A DNA stretch of 64,000 bases from Phenylobacterium sp. Root1290 (GCF_001425305.1 NZ_LMEE01000002.1:189284-253283), one strand, 5' to 3'; shown: positions 35,602 to 44,301, counted from the first letter of the stretch. A program made the numbers and translations. Notes: a model not told the origin generated them from the sequence alone.

Positions 35602-37137
35602 ATGAGCGCCACCGAGAGCCTGGAAATCACCGCCGCGGTGACCACCGCCCACGGCCAGGTCCGCGGCCTGCGCAAGCGCGGCGCCAGCGTCTTCAAGGGC
35701 CTGCGCTACGGCGCCGACACCGCCGGCGCGAACCGCTTTCGCCCGCCCCAGCCCGTCGCGCCATGGACCGGCGTGCAGGACGCGTTCGACTACGGTCCGC
35801 AGTCGCCGCAGATGCGCAGCCCGCTCGCAGACAAGGGCCCAATGAGCGAGGACTGCCTGCGGCTGAACATCTTCACGCCTGCCGCCGACATGTCGGCCCG
35901 GCCGGTCATGGTCTGGTTCCACGGCGGCGGGTTCGAGGCCGGCTCGGGCTCGCAGAAGGTCTATGACGGAACCCGGCTCGCCCTGCGCGGCGACGTGGTC
36001 GTGGTCACCCTCAACCACCGCCTCAACGTCTTCGGCCACTGCTACCTCGGAGATCGGCTGGGCGAGGCCTACGCCCAGGCGGGCAATGTCGGCTATCTCG
36101 ACCTGATCGCCGCCCTGCGCTGGGTGCGCGACAACATCGCCGCGTTCGGGGGCGATCCCGACAACGTCACCATCTTCGGCCAGTCCGGCGGCGGCCGGAA
36201 GGTCAGCCTCTGCTACGCTGGCGAGGACGCCCGCGGCCTCTTCCAACGCGGCGTCGTCCAGAGCGGCTCGCACCTGCGCGTCCAGGCCCCTGAGGAAGCC
36301 GCGCGTCTGACCGACGCATTGCTCAAGACGCTCGACCTCGCCCCCGGCGACGCCGCTAGGCTGCTGGAGGCGCCGATGGACTCCCTCAGCGCGGCGAAGC
36401 TCAAGGTCATGCGCGACACCCGCTCGCGCTTCTCGCCGGTGCTCGACGGCCTGGCCTTCAAGGACCACCCGTTCCTGCCGAACGCGCCGGCGATCTCCAG
36501 CCATCTGCCGATGATGGTCGGGACCACCCGGACCGAGCTTTCCAACCAGCTGGGCTACGAACCAGGCGCCTTCGATCTGGACATGGCCGAGCTGCGCAAG
36601 CGCCTCGCCCGCCACGTCGGCGAGGCCGACGTCGAGGCCGCGATCGCCGAGTTCCAGGCCAGCAATCCGCAGGCCTCACCGTCCGAGCTCTACTTCCTGA
36701 TCACCTCGGCGCGCGGCTACATCCTCGACCAGACCCTGATGGCCGAGCAGCGGGTCAAGTCCGGCGCCGCTCCCACCTATGTCTACCAGCTCACCTGGCG
36801 CTCGCCGGCCGAGGACGGGCGGCGTATCAGCCAGCACACGCTCGACCTGCCGTTCATGTTCGACAACGTCGCCGCCGCCCCGCATCTGACCGGGCCGGAA
36901 ACCGACGAAACTCGCGCCCTGGCCCAGGCCATGGCCGAGACCTGGATCGCCTTCGCGCGCACCGGCGATCCGAACAACGCCGCAATTCCGGACTGGCGGC
37001 CCTACGACCTGACCACGCGTCCGATGATGCTGTTCGACGTCCCGCCGACCCTGGCGCAGGACCCCTTCGCCGGCGAGCGCGCTTTCATGAGCCGCTACCC
37101 GACCCAGCAGATGGGCCGGACGCTGCACCGCCAATAA
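35602..37137 (+). CDS. Type-B carboxylesterase, cytoplasmic copy
   Basis: This 511-residue alpha/beta hydrolase belongs to the carboxylesterase type B family and has no signal peptide. The oxyanion hole is FHGGGFEAGSGSQK. The nucleophile is Ser195 in IFGQSGGGRKVSLCYAG. The likely acid is the Glu in MVGTTRTELSNQ and the base the His in RRISQHTLDLPFMFDN. The opening TTAHGQVRGLRKRGASVFKG and LRYGADTAGANRFRPPQPV are family-typical. It pairs with an exported paralogue 15 bases downstream. Two esterases in two compartments suggest stepwise cleavage of an ester, first outside and then inside the inner membrane. Confidence 0.92.
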   Translation: MSATESLEITAAVTTAHGQVRGLRKRGASVFKGLRYGADTAGANRFRPPQPVAPWTGVQDAFDYGPQSPQMRSPLADKGPMSEDCLRLNIFTPAADMSARPVMVWFHGGGFEAGSGSQKVYDGTRLALRGDVVVVTLNHRLNVFGHCYLGDRLGEAYAQAGNVGYLDLIAALRWVRDNIAAFGGDPDNVTIFGQSGGGRKVSLCYAGEDARGLFQRGVVQSGSHLRVQAPEEAARLTDALLKTLDLAPGDAARLLEAPMDSLSAAKLKVMRDTRSRFSPVLDGLAFKDHPFLPNAPAISSHLPMMVGTTRTELSNQLGYEPGAFDLDMAELRKRLARHVGEADVEAAIAEFQASNPQASPSELYFLITSARGYILDQTLMAEQRVKSGAAPTYVYQLTWRSPAEDGRRISQHTLDLPFMFDNVAAAPHLTGPETDETRALAQAMAETWIAFARTGDPNNAAIPDWRPYDLTTRPMMLFDVPPTLAQDPFAGERAFMSRYPTQQMGRTLHRQ

Positions 37138-37152
37138 TCAGGAGGAAACGCC

Positions 37153-38757
37153 ATGACCTCAGACCGCCGACAGTTCCTCGCCGCGGGCGGCGCGGCCCTG
37201 GGCCTGGCCGCCGCCGGATCGGTGCGCGCCGCCGAGGCCGACCTGTTCCCCATCGTCGAAACCGCCGAGGGCAAGCTTCGCGGCCTGGCCAGCGGCGGCG
37301 TCAGCGTCTTCAAGGGGATCCGCTACGGCGCCGACTCCTCGGGGGCCAACCGCTTCCGCCCGCCGCAGCCGGTGCAGCCCTGGAGCGGCGTGCGCGACGC
37401 CCTCGATTACGGCAACATCTCGCCCCAGATCCCCGGCAGCCGCCGCCACGCCTATGCCGACCTGATCCTTAACGACCTCCAGCCGGGCGGCATGGGCGAG
37501 GATTGCCTGGTCCTGAACCTCTGGACCCCGGACCCGTCGCGCCGCGCCAAGCGGCCGGTCATCGTCCGCTTCCATGGCGGCGGCTTCTATGGCGGCTCCA
37601 GCAACAATCCTGGCGGCGACGGCGAGATGCTGTCGCGCTTTGGCGACTGCGTGGTCGTGACGGTCAACCACCGCCTCAGCGCGCTTGGCTATCTATACCT
37701 CGGCGAAGGCGGCGACTTCGCCGACTCCGGCGCGGCCGGCATCCAGGATCTGGTCGCCGCGCTGCAATGGGTGTCGCGCAACGTCGAGGCCTTCGGCGGC
37801 GATCCGAAACGCGTGCTGATCGTCGGCCAGTCGGGCGGCGGGGCCAAGGTCAGCCACCTGATGGGCATGCCCAGCGCCAAGGGGCTGTTCACCAGCGCCG
37901 GGGTGATGAGCGGCTCGCGCCTGACCGCCATGACCCGCGAAGAGGCCGCCCAGGCCAGCGACCTGCTGCTGGCCCAGCTTGGCCTGCGCCGCGACCAGGT
38001 CCGCGAGCTGCAGCAGGTCCCCTTCACCACCCTGCTCGCCGCCCAGGCCCAGGTCGAGGCCGCCGACCGCGCCCGCGGCGAGGCGCCTCGCTCCTTCGCG
38101 CCGGTGCTCGGCGCGGCCATCCCGCACCACCCGTTCGCGCCAGGCGCGCCGGCCGAGAGCCACGACGTCCCGCTGGTCGTCTCGACCGCCCTCGACGAGC
38201 GCACCTATCGCGAGGTGAAGTTCAACATGACCTGGGAGGAGGTCCAGCAGCGGCTCGAGAAGCGCGTCGGCAAGGACGCCCCCGCCCTGCTCTCCGCCTA
38301 TCGCGACGAAGACCCCAAGGCGACGCCCTTCATCGTCAACGCCCGCATCGTCAGCGACGGCTCCTTCCGTCTCGGCGCCGACATCATGCTGGAACGCCGG
38401 GTCGCGGCCGGCGGCGCCAAGACCTGGTCCTATCTGTGGACCAGCCCCAGCCCGGCCTTCGGCGGCCGCTACGGCGCCGTGCACGGCATCGACGTCGCCT
38501 ACTCGATGCACGACATCCGCTTCCCGCTTGCCGGCCCCACCGCCGACAATCTGCGGCTGGCCGACGAGATCGCCTCGGCCTGGGTGGCGCTGGCCGCCTC
38601 CGGCGATCCCAACAACCCCAAGACCCCGGCGTGGGCGCCCTACGACATGACCGATCGCACGACCCTGGTGTTCGGCGCGACGACGGCGGCGGTGCAGGAC
38701 CCGCGTCGCTACTTCCGCGAATACTGGGCGGCCCGCTCCGCGGCGCGGTCGGCCTGA
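37153..38757 (+). CDS. Type-B carboxylesterase with Tat signal (periplasmic copy)
   Basis: This 534-residue paralogue of the preceding esterase carries a twin-arginine signal: SDRRQFLAAGGAALGLAAAG and cleavage near VRA-AEA. It would therefore be folded in the cytoplasm and exported. The catalytic Ser227 is in LIVGQSGGGAKVSHLM, the acid Glu in STALDERTYREV and the His in GAVHGIDVAYSMHDI. The oxyanion loop is FHGGGFYGGSSNN. It lies 15 bases after the cytoplasmic copy and 5 bases before the small hydrolase gene. An AGGAGG site precedes the ATG. Confidence 0.92.
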   Translation: MTSDRRQFLAAGGAALGLAAAGSVRAAEADLFPIVETAEGKLRGLASGGVSVFKGIRYGADSSGANRFRPPQPVQPWSGVRDALDYGNISPQIPGSRRHAYADLILNDLQPGGMGEDCLVLNLWTPDPSRRAKRPVIVRFHGGGFYGGSSNNPGGDGEMLSRFGDCVVVTVNHRLSALGYLYLGEGGDFADSGAAGIQDLVAALQWVSRNVEAFGGDPKRVLIVGQSGGGAKVSHLMGMPSAKGLFTSAGVMSGSRLTAMTREEAAQASDLLLAQLGLRRDQVRELQQVPFTTLLAAQAQVEAADRARGEAPRSFAPVLGAAIPHHPFAPGAPAESHDVPLVVSTALDERTYREVKFNMTWEEVQQRLEKRVGKDAPALLSAYRDEDPKATPFIVNARIVSDGSFRLGADIMLERRVAAGGAKTWSYLWTSPSPAFGGRYGAVHGIDVAYSMHDIRFPLAGPTADNLRLADEIASAWVALAASGDPNNPKTPAWAPYDMTDRTTLVFGATTAAVQDPRRYFREYWAARSAARSA

Positions 38758-38762
38758 CCGCC

Positions 38763-39533
38763 ATGCAGTTCCTCGCCGAGAACACCGCCGACGGCGTCAC
38801 CCGCCGCGAGTTTCGCCTGGAGGTCGGCGGCGACTCCGTGCCCGGCTGCCTCTGGCATCCGCAGGGCGCCGTCGGTCCTCGCCCCCTCATCCTGCTCGGG
38901 CACGGCGGTTCCCAGCACAAGAAGGCCGCGAACATCACCGCCGCCGCGATCAGCCACGCCCAGGAACTGGGCTACGCCACGCTCGCCATCGACGCCCCCG
39001 GCCACGGCGACCGCGTCAGCCGTGAGCAGGCCAAGGCAGACCAGGACGCCGCCCGCGAGGCCGGCCGCCGCGCGCAACAGGGCCAGGCGCCGCCGGCCCG
39101 CCCATCCCGCATCCCCGGCGCAGCGGCCAAGGCGGTCGCCGAGTGGCGCGCCGTCCTCGACGCGGCCCAGCAGCTCGACGTCGTCGGCCGTCACGACCGG
39201 GTCGGCTACTGGGGCGTCTCCATGGGGACCCGCTTCGGCGTGCCGTTCGTGGCCCAGGAGCCCCGCATCGCCTGCGCGATCTTCGGCCTGTTCGGCGTCT
39301 TTCCCGGCCTGGAGGACCACCGCCTCGCGGCCGAACAGATCAAGATCCCGCTGATGTTCGTGTTCCAGTGGGAGGACGAGCTGATGAGCCGCGACCAGGG
39401 CCTGGCCCTCTTCAACGCCTTCGGCTCGACCGACAAGACCATGCACATCAATCCGGGCGGCCACGTGGGCGTCCCCGCCCACGAGCGCGACTCCTGGCTG
39501 GCCTTCTGGAAACGCCACCTGGGTGAAGCCTAG
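38763..39533 (+). CDS. Alpha/beta hydrolase of the dienelactone hydrolase type
   Basis: This 256-residue hydrolase shows the nucleophile elbow YWGVSMGTRFG (Ser153), an acid in FQWEDELMSRDQGLALF and the catalytic His in NPGGHVGVPAHERDSW. The N-terminal PLILLGHGGSQHKKAAN is the oxyanion strand and TLAIDAPGHGDRVSR the second lid region. There is no signal peptide, so it acts in the cytoplasm. It is the last gene of the operon IclR 2 - PrpD - esterase - esterase - hydrolase. Family members open lactones or cleave small esters. The substrate is unknown. Confidence 0.87.
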   Translation: MQFLAENTADGVTRREFRLEVGGDSVPGCLWHPQGAVGPRPLILLGHGGSQHKKAANITAAAISHAQELGYATLAIDAPGHGDRVSREQAKADQDAAREAGRRAQQGQAPPARPSRIPGAAAKAVAEWRAVLDAAQQLDVVGRHDRVGYWGVSMGTRFGVPFVAQEPRIACAIFGLFGVFPGLEDHRLAAEQIKIPLMFVFQWEDELMSRDQGLALFNAFGSTDKTMHINPGGHVGVPAHERDSWLAFWKRHLGEA

Positions 39534-39538
39534 AGCTC

Positions 39539-39558
39539 ATATAAAGATATCTTTATAT
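39539..39558. promoter_or_regulatory. 20-bp perfect palindrome in the metE promoter region, probable ArsR-type (SahR/SamR-like) operator
   Basis: ATATAAAGATATCTTTATAT is a perfect palindrome, strongly AT-rich against a GC-rich background. A TTGACT -35-like hexamer follows at 39564-39569. From memory, ArsR-family regulators of methionine metabolism in alphaproteobacteria bind palindromes of this kind; I could not check the consensus. Its place just upstream of the cobalamin riboswitch of metE supports a methionine-cycle role. Confidence 0.6.
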
Positions 39559-39600
39559 CTTTATTGACTCCGCCAGCCGCCGCGCGCAACATGCTCGCGT

Positions 39601-39803
39601 CGTGGTTCCCTGGGGCGTTCGCGCTCTGGGGCTAAGATGGGAATCCGGTGCGGTCCTTTGGACCTATGCCGGAGCTGCCCCCGCAACTGTAAGCGGCGAG
39701 CCGACGTCCAATACGTGTCACTGACCCGCCGAGCTTCATCGGTGGCGGGTCGGGAAGGCCAGGACGACAGGCGCTGACCCGTGAGCCAGGAGACCTGCCC
39801 CGA
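39601..39803 (+). promoter_or_regulatory. Cobalamin (B12) riboswitch upstream of metE
   Basis: All core elements are visible in order: GGGAATCCGGTG (39639-39650), GAGCTGCCCCCGCAACTGTA (39672-39691) followed by AGCGG, and the terminal B12 box AGCCAGGAGACCTGCC (39784-39799). The 121 bases between the box and the metE ATG contain several GC-rich repeats but no T-tract terminator. Control by hiding the ribosome site is therefore more likely than transcription termination. The expected effect is repression of B12-independent methionine synthase when B12 is available. Confidence 0.95.
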
Positions 39804-39924
39804 CAGATAACGTCCTCCGGCGGGGTGTCCGGTCAGGCCGCAAGTCAGGCCTCCCGGCGCCCTGCGTCGGCGCTCGCCTGCTCGCGACTGATCGCCTCGC
39901 CATCAACAGAACTGGCAAGGCATC

Positions 39925-42246
39925 ATGACTGTCACCGTCGCCACCCTCGGCTTCCCCCGCATCGGCCCCAAGCGCGAGCTGAAGATCGCGCTCGAACGAT
40001 ATTGGGCTGGCAAGAGCGATCAGCAGGCCCTGCTCGATGTCGCCGCCGGTCTGCGCGCGAAGACCTGGGCGCGCCAGCGCGACCTGGGCGTCGACCACAT
40101 CCCGTCCAACGACTTCTCGTTCTACGATCACGTGCTGGACGCCAGCGCGATGGTCGGCGCCATTCCGGCGGTCTACGGCTGGGAGGGCGGCCCGGTCGCC
40201 CTCGACACCTACTTCGCCATGGCCCGCGGGGCGCAGGACGAGGCCGACTACGCCGACTGCGGCCATGGCCATCACCACCACGCGCTCGACGTGCCGGCGG
40301 CCGAAATGACTAAGTGGTTCGACACCAACTATCACTACCTGGTCCCCGAGATTTCGCCGGACCAGGCCTTCACCCTGGCCTCGACCAAGGCCATCGACGA
40401 GTTCCTTGAAGCCAAGGCCCAGGGCATCGTCACCCGCCCGGTGCTGCTCGGCCCGGTCACCTTCCTGAAGCTCGCCAAGTCCAAGACCGAGGGCTTCGAT
40501 CCGCGTTCGCGCATCGGCGACCTGGTCGACGTCTACGCCAAGGTCCTGAACAAGCTGGAGCAGGCCGGCGCCGCCTGGGTCCAGATCGACGAGCCCTGCC
40601 TGGTGCTCGACCTGGACGACGCCGACCGCGCCGCCCTGCATGAGACCTATCGCCTGCTCGCGCGCACCGCGCCGGGCGTGAAGCTGATGCTGACCACCTA
40701 TTTCGGCCCGCTCGACGACAATCTGGAGACCGCGCTCGCCCTGCCGGTCGCCGGCCTGCACCTCGACCTGGTGCGCGGCGCCGACCAGCTCGAACGCGTC
40801 CTCGCCAACGCCCCGGCCGGCCTTACGCTGTCGCTCGGCGTCATCGACGGCCGCAACGTCTGGCGCGCCGACCTGGAGCGCCTGCTCGTCAACCTCGAGC
40901 CGCTGCTGGCCACGAACCGCGAGATCGTGCTCGCCCCGTCCTGCTCCCTGCTCCACACCCCGATCGACCTGGCCCTGGAACGCGACCTCGACGCCGATGT
41001 CCGCGAGTGGCTCGCCTTCGCGATCCAGAAAATCGAGGAGCTGGTCGTCCTGGCCCGCGCCCTCAACGGCGGCCGCGCCGGCGTCGCCGACGCCTTGGCC
41101 GCCAGCAGCGCAGCCGCCCAGGCGCGCCGCACCTCGGCCAAGATCCACAACCCGCAGGTCGGCGCCCGTCTCGCTGCGGTCAACGCCGCCATGGCCAAGC
41201 GCTCGGCCAACTTCGGTCGCCGCCGCGCCCTGCAGATCGAACGCCTGAATCTGCCGGCCTACCCGACCACGACCATCGGCTCGTTCCCGCAGACCGAAGA
41301 GGTTCGCAAGGCCCGCGCCGACCACGACAAGGGCCGCATCAGCGACGCCGACTACGACGCCTTCCTGCGCGAGGAGACCGAACGCGCCATCCGCTGGCAG
41401 GAGGAGGTCGGCCTCGACGTCCTCGTCCACGGCGAGTTCGAGCGCAATGACATGGTCCAGTACTTCGGCGAGCAACTGGCCGGCTTCGCCTTCACCAAGT
41501 ACGCCTGGGTGCAGTCGTACGGCTCGCGCTGCGTGCGCCCGCCGATCCTCTACGGCGACGTCTCGCGCCCGGCCCCGATGACGCTCGAGTGGTGGCGCTA
41601 CGCCCAGGGCCTGACCGAGCGGCCGGTGAAGGGCATGCTCACCGGCCCGGTGACTATTCTCAACTGGTCGTTCGTCCGCGACGACGTCACCCGCGAGCGG
41701 GCCTGTCGCCAGATCGCCCTGGCCATCCGCGACGAGGTCGTCGATCTCGAAGCGGCCGGCGCCAAGGTCATCCAGATCGACGAGGCCGCCCTGCGCGAGG
41801 GCCTGCCGCTGCGCCGCCGCGACTGGGACGCCTATCTCGGCTGGGCGGTCGAGAGCTTCCGCCTGACCGCCTCGGGCGTGGCCGACCGCACCCAGATCCA
41901 CACCCACATGTGCTACTCGGAGTTCAACGACATCATCGCCGCAATCGGGGCGATGGACGCCGACGTCATCTCGATCGAGACCGCCCGCTCCAAGATGGAG
42001 CTTCTCGACGCCTTCGCCGACTACGCCTATCCGGCCGAAATCGGCCCGGGCGTCTACGACATCCACTCGCCGCGCGTGCCGACCGTCGAGGAGATGGCGC
42101 AGTTGCTCCAGGCCGCCCGGCAGCGGCTGTCCATCGGCCAGCTCTGGGTCAATCCGGACTGCGGCCTGAAGACCCGCAAGTGGCCCGAGACCAAGGCCGC
42201 GCTCGTCAACATGGTCGCGGCCGCACGCCAGGCGCGCGCCGCCTGA
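39925..42246 (+). CDS. metE: Cobalamin-independent methionine synthase
   Basis: MetE transfers the methyl group of methyltetrahydrofolate-triglutamate to homocysteine using a zinc site. The 773-residue protein has two homologous barrels. The N-terminal one starts TVATLGFPRIGPKRELK. The C-terminal one carries the zinc ligands in IQIHTHMCYSEFNDIIA-like context (HTHMCYSEF) and in VNPDCGLKTRKWPETK. A His-rich insert (ADCGHGHHHHALDV, about residues 110-125) precedes EMTKWFDTNYHYLVPE; I remember similar inserts in relatives. The gene is controlled by the cobalamin riboswitch and perhaps the upstream palindrome. A hairpin follows the stop. Confidence 0.97.
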   Translation: MTVTVATLGFPRIGPKRELKIALERYWAGKSDQQALLDVAAGLRAKTWARQRDLGVDHIPSNDFSFYDHVLDASAMVGAIPAVYGWEGGPVALDTYFAMARGAQDEADYADCGHGHHHHALDVPAAEMTKWFDTNYHYLVPEISPDQAFTLASTKAIDEFLEAKAQGIVTRPVLLGPVTFLKLAKSKTEGFDPRSRIGDLVDVYAKVLNKLEQAGAAWVQIDEPCLVLDLDDADRAALHETYRLLARTAPGVKLMLTTYFGPLDDNLETALALPVAGLHLDLVRGADQLERVLANAPAGLTLSLGVIDGRNVWRADLERLLVNLEPLLATNREIVLAPSCSLLHTPIDLALERDLDADVREWLAFAIQKIEELVVLARALNGGRAGVADALAASSAAAQARRTSAKIHNPQVGARLAAVNAAMAKRSANFGRRRALQIERLNLPAYPTTTIGSFPQTEEVRKARADHDKGRISDADYDAFLREETERAIRWQEEVGLDVLVHGEFERNDMVQYFGEQLAGFAFTKYAWVQSYGSRCVRPPILYGDVSRPAPMTLEWWRYAQGLTERPVKGMLTGPVTILNWSFVRDDVTRERACRQIALAIRDEVVDLEAAGAKVIQIDEAALREGLPLRRRDWDAYLGWAVESFRLTASGVADRTQIHTHMCYSEFNDIIAAIGAMDADVISIETARSKMELLDAFADYAYPAEIGPGVYDIHSPRVPTVEEMAQLLQAARQRLSIGQLWVNPDCGLKTRKWPETKAALVNMVAAARQARAA

Positions 42247-42254
42247 CTCGAACC

Positions 42255-42279
42255 GAAGGCGGCGCCCACCGCCGCCTTC
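42255..42279 (+). terminator. Terminator-like hairpin after metE
   Basis: GAAGGCGGCG-CCCAC-CGCCGCCTTC is a perfect 10-bp stem starting nine bases past the metE stop. It lacks a T tract, so termination may be partial and the next gene may be partly read through. Confidence 0.65.
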
Positions 42280-42314
42280 ACTTCCCCGTCGCAGTTGCTA
42301 TCCGTCGAGGCGAC

Positions 42315-43013
42315 ATGTCCAAGACCTCCTTCGCGCAGGACGGCTACGCCGTCGCCCCCGTGTTCGATCCGGCCCAGGTGTTGTCCGCCCAGGCCGACAT
42401 CGCTGAACAGATCGACCGCATCGCCCATGCGCTGCATGCGCCGTTCGAGCGCAGCTGCCCCGAGCTGCCGATCACCGAACGGCTCGACGCCATTGCCGCC
42501 AAGGAGCGCGCCTACGCTAACCTCCTGCGGCTTGCGGTGCTGACCGACGCCCAGGGCGGCGTGCGGCTCGGCGCCCTGGCGGCCAGTCCAGCGCTCAAGT
42601 CCGCCGCCGAACAGCTCGCCGGCCGGCCGCTGCAGGACCGCGGCCACACGGTCCGTGTCCGCGCCAGCCTCGCCGCCTTTCCGGAGCACTGGCACGACTG
42701 GCACTCCGACGTCGCCATCGATGACGGGACCGAGTGCGGTCGTCTGCGCATCACCGCCTGGATCCCGCTGATGGACGCCGGCCCCGGCGCCGGCGGGCTT
42801 GAGATCGCCGCCGGCCGCCAGCCCGCGCCGTTCCCGCACGTCCGGACCCACGACTTTCATATCGAGGAGACCTCGCTGGCACATCTGCCCCGCGCGCAGC
42901 CCGCTTGCCGGGCCGGCGAGGTGCTGTTCCTCGACCGCTTCACGCCCCACCGGACATTGCCGAACGCGGGCGCCGGCCGCTTCGCTTTGGTCGTGTGGAT
43001 GAAGGCCGCCTAA
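42315..43013 (+). CDS. PhyH-type Fe(II)/2-oxoglutarate dioxygenase-like protein
   Basis: The protein has 232 residues from the ATG at 42315 (GAGG five bases upstream) and belongs to the phytanoyl-CoA dioxygenase-like family. The iron site is visible as HWHDWHSDVAIDDG (H-x-D) and the distal His in FLDRFTPHRTLPNAG. The jelly-roll strands include RLRITAWIPLMDAGPGAGGL. The substrate range of such proteins is wide (hydroxylation of small molecules, halogenation, modified amino acids). It lies 68 bases after metE, separated by a hairpin. The metE context does not identify a substrate. Confidence 0.82.
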   Translation: MSKTSFAQDGYAVAPVFDPAQVLSAQADIAEQIDRIAHALHAPFERSCPELPITERLDAIAAKERAYANLLRLAVLTDAQGGVRLGALAASPALKSAAEQLAGRPLQDRGHTVRVRASLAAFPEHWHDWHSDVAIDDGTECGRLRITAWIPLMDAGPGAGGLEIAAGRQPAPFPHVRTHDFHIEETSLAHLPRAQPACRAGEVLFLDRFTPHRTLPNAGAGRFALVVWMKAA

Positions 43014-43130
43014 GCCATCTGCTGGCGCAGTTCGAAGCCGTCGCCGGCCGGATCGATCAGCACGCCCAGCCTGCGCCTGGCGTCTGCGCCATGCAAAAGC
43101 GCCTGACGGGGCTCCGCTGATGGTGCGCCT
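43013..43130 (-). pseudogene. Possible remnant of a VOC-family gene (C-terminal end only)
   Basis: Between two convergent genes, the minus strand reads LLHGADARRRLGVLIDPAGD and ends GFELRQQMA followed by a stop (43010-43012). A DPxGDGFEL ending resembles the last strand of VOC/glyoxalase-like proteins. Only about 35-40 codons are present, and the open frame upstream merges into the shadow of the SDR gene. It is either a decayed gene fragment or chance. Confidence 0.25.
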
Positions 43131-44054
43131 CTAGGCCGCTGAACTCGAAGCGGCGGCCTTGGCGACGTCAGCCGCGAGCTTGGCGAAAATCGCCTCTGGC
43201 TCAACTTCCGGAGCCTCCGAGTGCGGATAGGCGTGGGCCGACCGCGGCGCTCGGTCGAACCACAGAGCTCCGGGCCTGTGCGCGGGTCGGCGCGCGGCCA
43301 GCCATAGCGCCGTATCGGCGCCCTGCGCTCCCGACCTCAGCACCCAGCCCAGATGGCGGTTGAGGTCCGGCAACGAACTGCGCACGCCGTCGGTGGCCAC
43401 CCAGCCCGGGTGCATCGTGTAGGCCGGCACGCCCTGCTCGGTCCACTTGTCGGACAGCGCCAGCTGCGCGCGCTTGTGCGCGGCATAGGCCATCACCCCG
43501 CTGTACTTCGCCGGCGACTGCTCAAGCCGCCGCAGGCTGAGGGCCGAATTGTAGAGACCGCCCGAGGCCATGTTGATGATCAGCCCGTCCCGCAGCGCGC
43601 CCAGCTCGATCAGCCGCTCGGTCAGGGCGAAATGGCCCAGCAGATTGATCGCATAGGTGCTCTCGAACCCCTCGGGAGAGGTCTTGTAGGCGTGCTCCAG
43701 ACGCCCGACGTTGTTCACCAGCACGTCCAGCCGGCCGATGCTCGCCACATGCTCGGCCAGCGCCAGATTGTCGGCCACGCGGTCCAGGTCGTACTTCAGA
43801 GACTTGACGCCCGGCACGCGCTCCAGCGACGCCAGGGCCTCCGGATTGCGACCGACCGCATAGACGATCGCGCCGCGCCGGGCCGCGCCCAGGGCGATGG
43901 CGCGTCCGATGCCGCCGGTCGCGCCAGTGACCAGCCAGGTCTGCTTCTCGAAAGCGCGGCCGATCGGCTGCAGCGGCAGCCCGCGCAGGATGAAACCGGC
44001 CGCCGTGAAGGACGGCGCGAACCGCCCATAGAAGTTCAGGAGTTTGCTCGGCAT
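43131..44054 (-). CDS. Short-chain dehydrogenase/reductase (DHRS12-like)
   Basis: This 307-residue NAD(P)-dependent oxidoreductase has the Rossmann motif LVTGATGGIGRAIALGAARR, the NNVG motif in LDVLVNNVGRLEHAY and the catalytic Y-x-x-x-K in VMAYAAHKRAQLAL. An active-site Ser lies in INMASGGLYNSAL. The N-terminal 35 residues (SKLLNFYGRFAPSFTAAGFI) precede the Rossmann fold, as in DHRS12-type proteins. An Ala-rich tail (AKAAASSSAA) ends the protein. It is convergent with the PhyH gene and divergent from the MFS gene. The substrate is unknown. Confidence 0.9.
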   Translation of the reverse strand: MPSKLLNFYGRFAPSFTAAGFILRGLPLQPIGRAFEKQTWLVTGATGGIGRAIALGAARRGAIVYAVGRNPEALASLERVPGVKSLKYDLDRVADNLALAEHVASIGRLDVLVNNVGRLEHAYKTSPEGFESTYAINLLGHFALTERLIELGALRDGLIINMASGGLYNSALSLRRLEQSPAKYSGVMAYAAHKRAQLALSDKWTEQGVPAYTMHPGWVATDGVRSSLPDLNRHLGWVLRSGAQGADTALWLAARRPAHRPGALWFDRAPRSAHAYPHSEAPEVEPEAIFAKLAADVAKAAASSSAA

Positions 44055-44301
44055 CGAATCCCTCGGCCCCGCCGCGACGTGCAGCCGGGCCAGCTAGGCC
44101 CAACGCCCATAGACTTGCAATATGAGACTTATCGTCGGCGCGAGAAATACGCGACGCTCCCGCAACCGCGGTCGAAGTGCGTAACGGCGTTCGACGCCAT
44201 TGAGCTTCAGCTGCCGGACGCCTAAGTCCGGGGACCTCTGCGCGTGTTCCCGCGCTTTTCCGTAGACAGGCGCGGCCAGGCTGCGCGTTGAGCGCCAGCA
44301 C

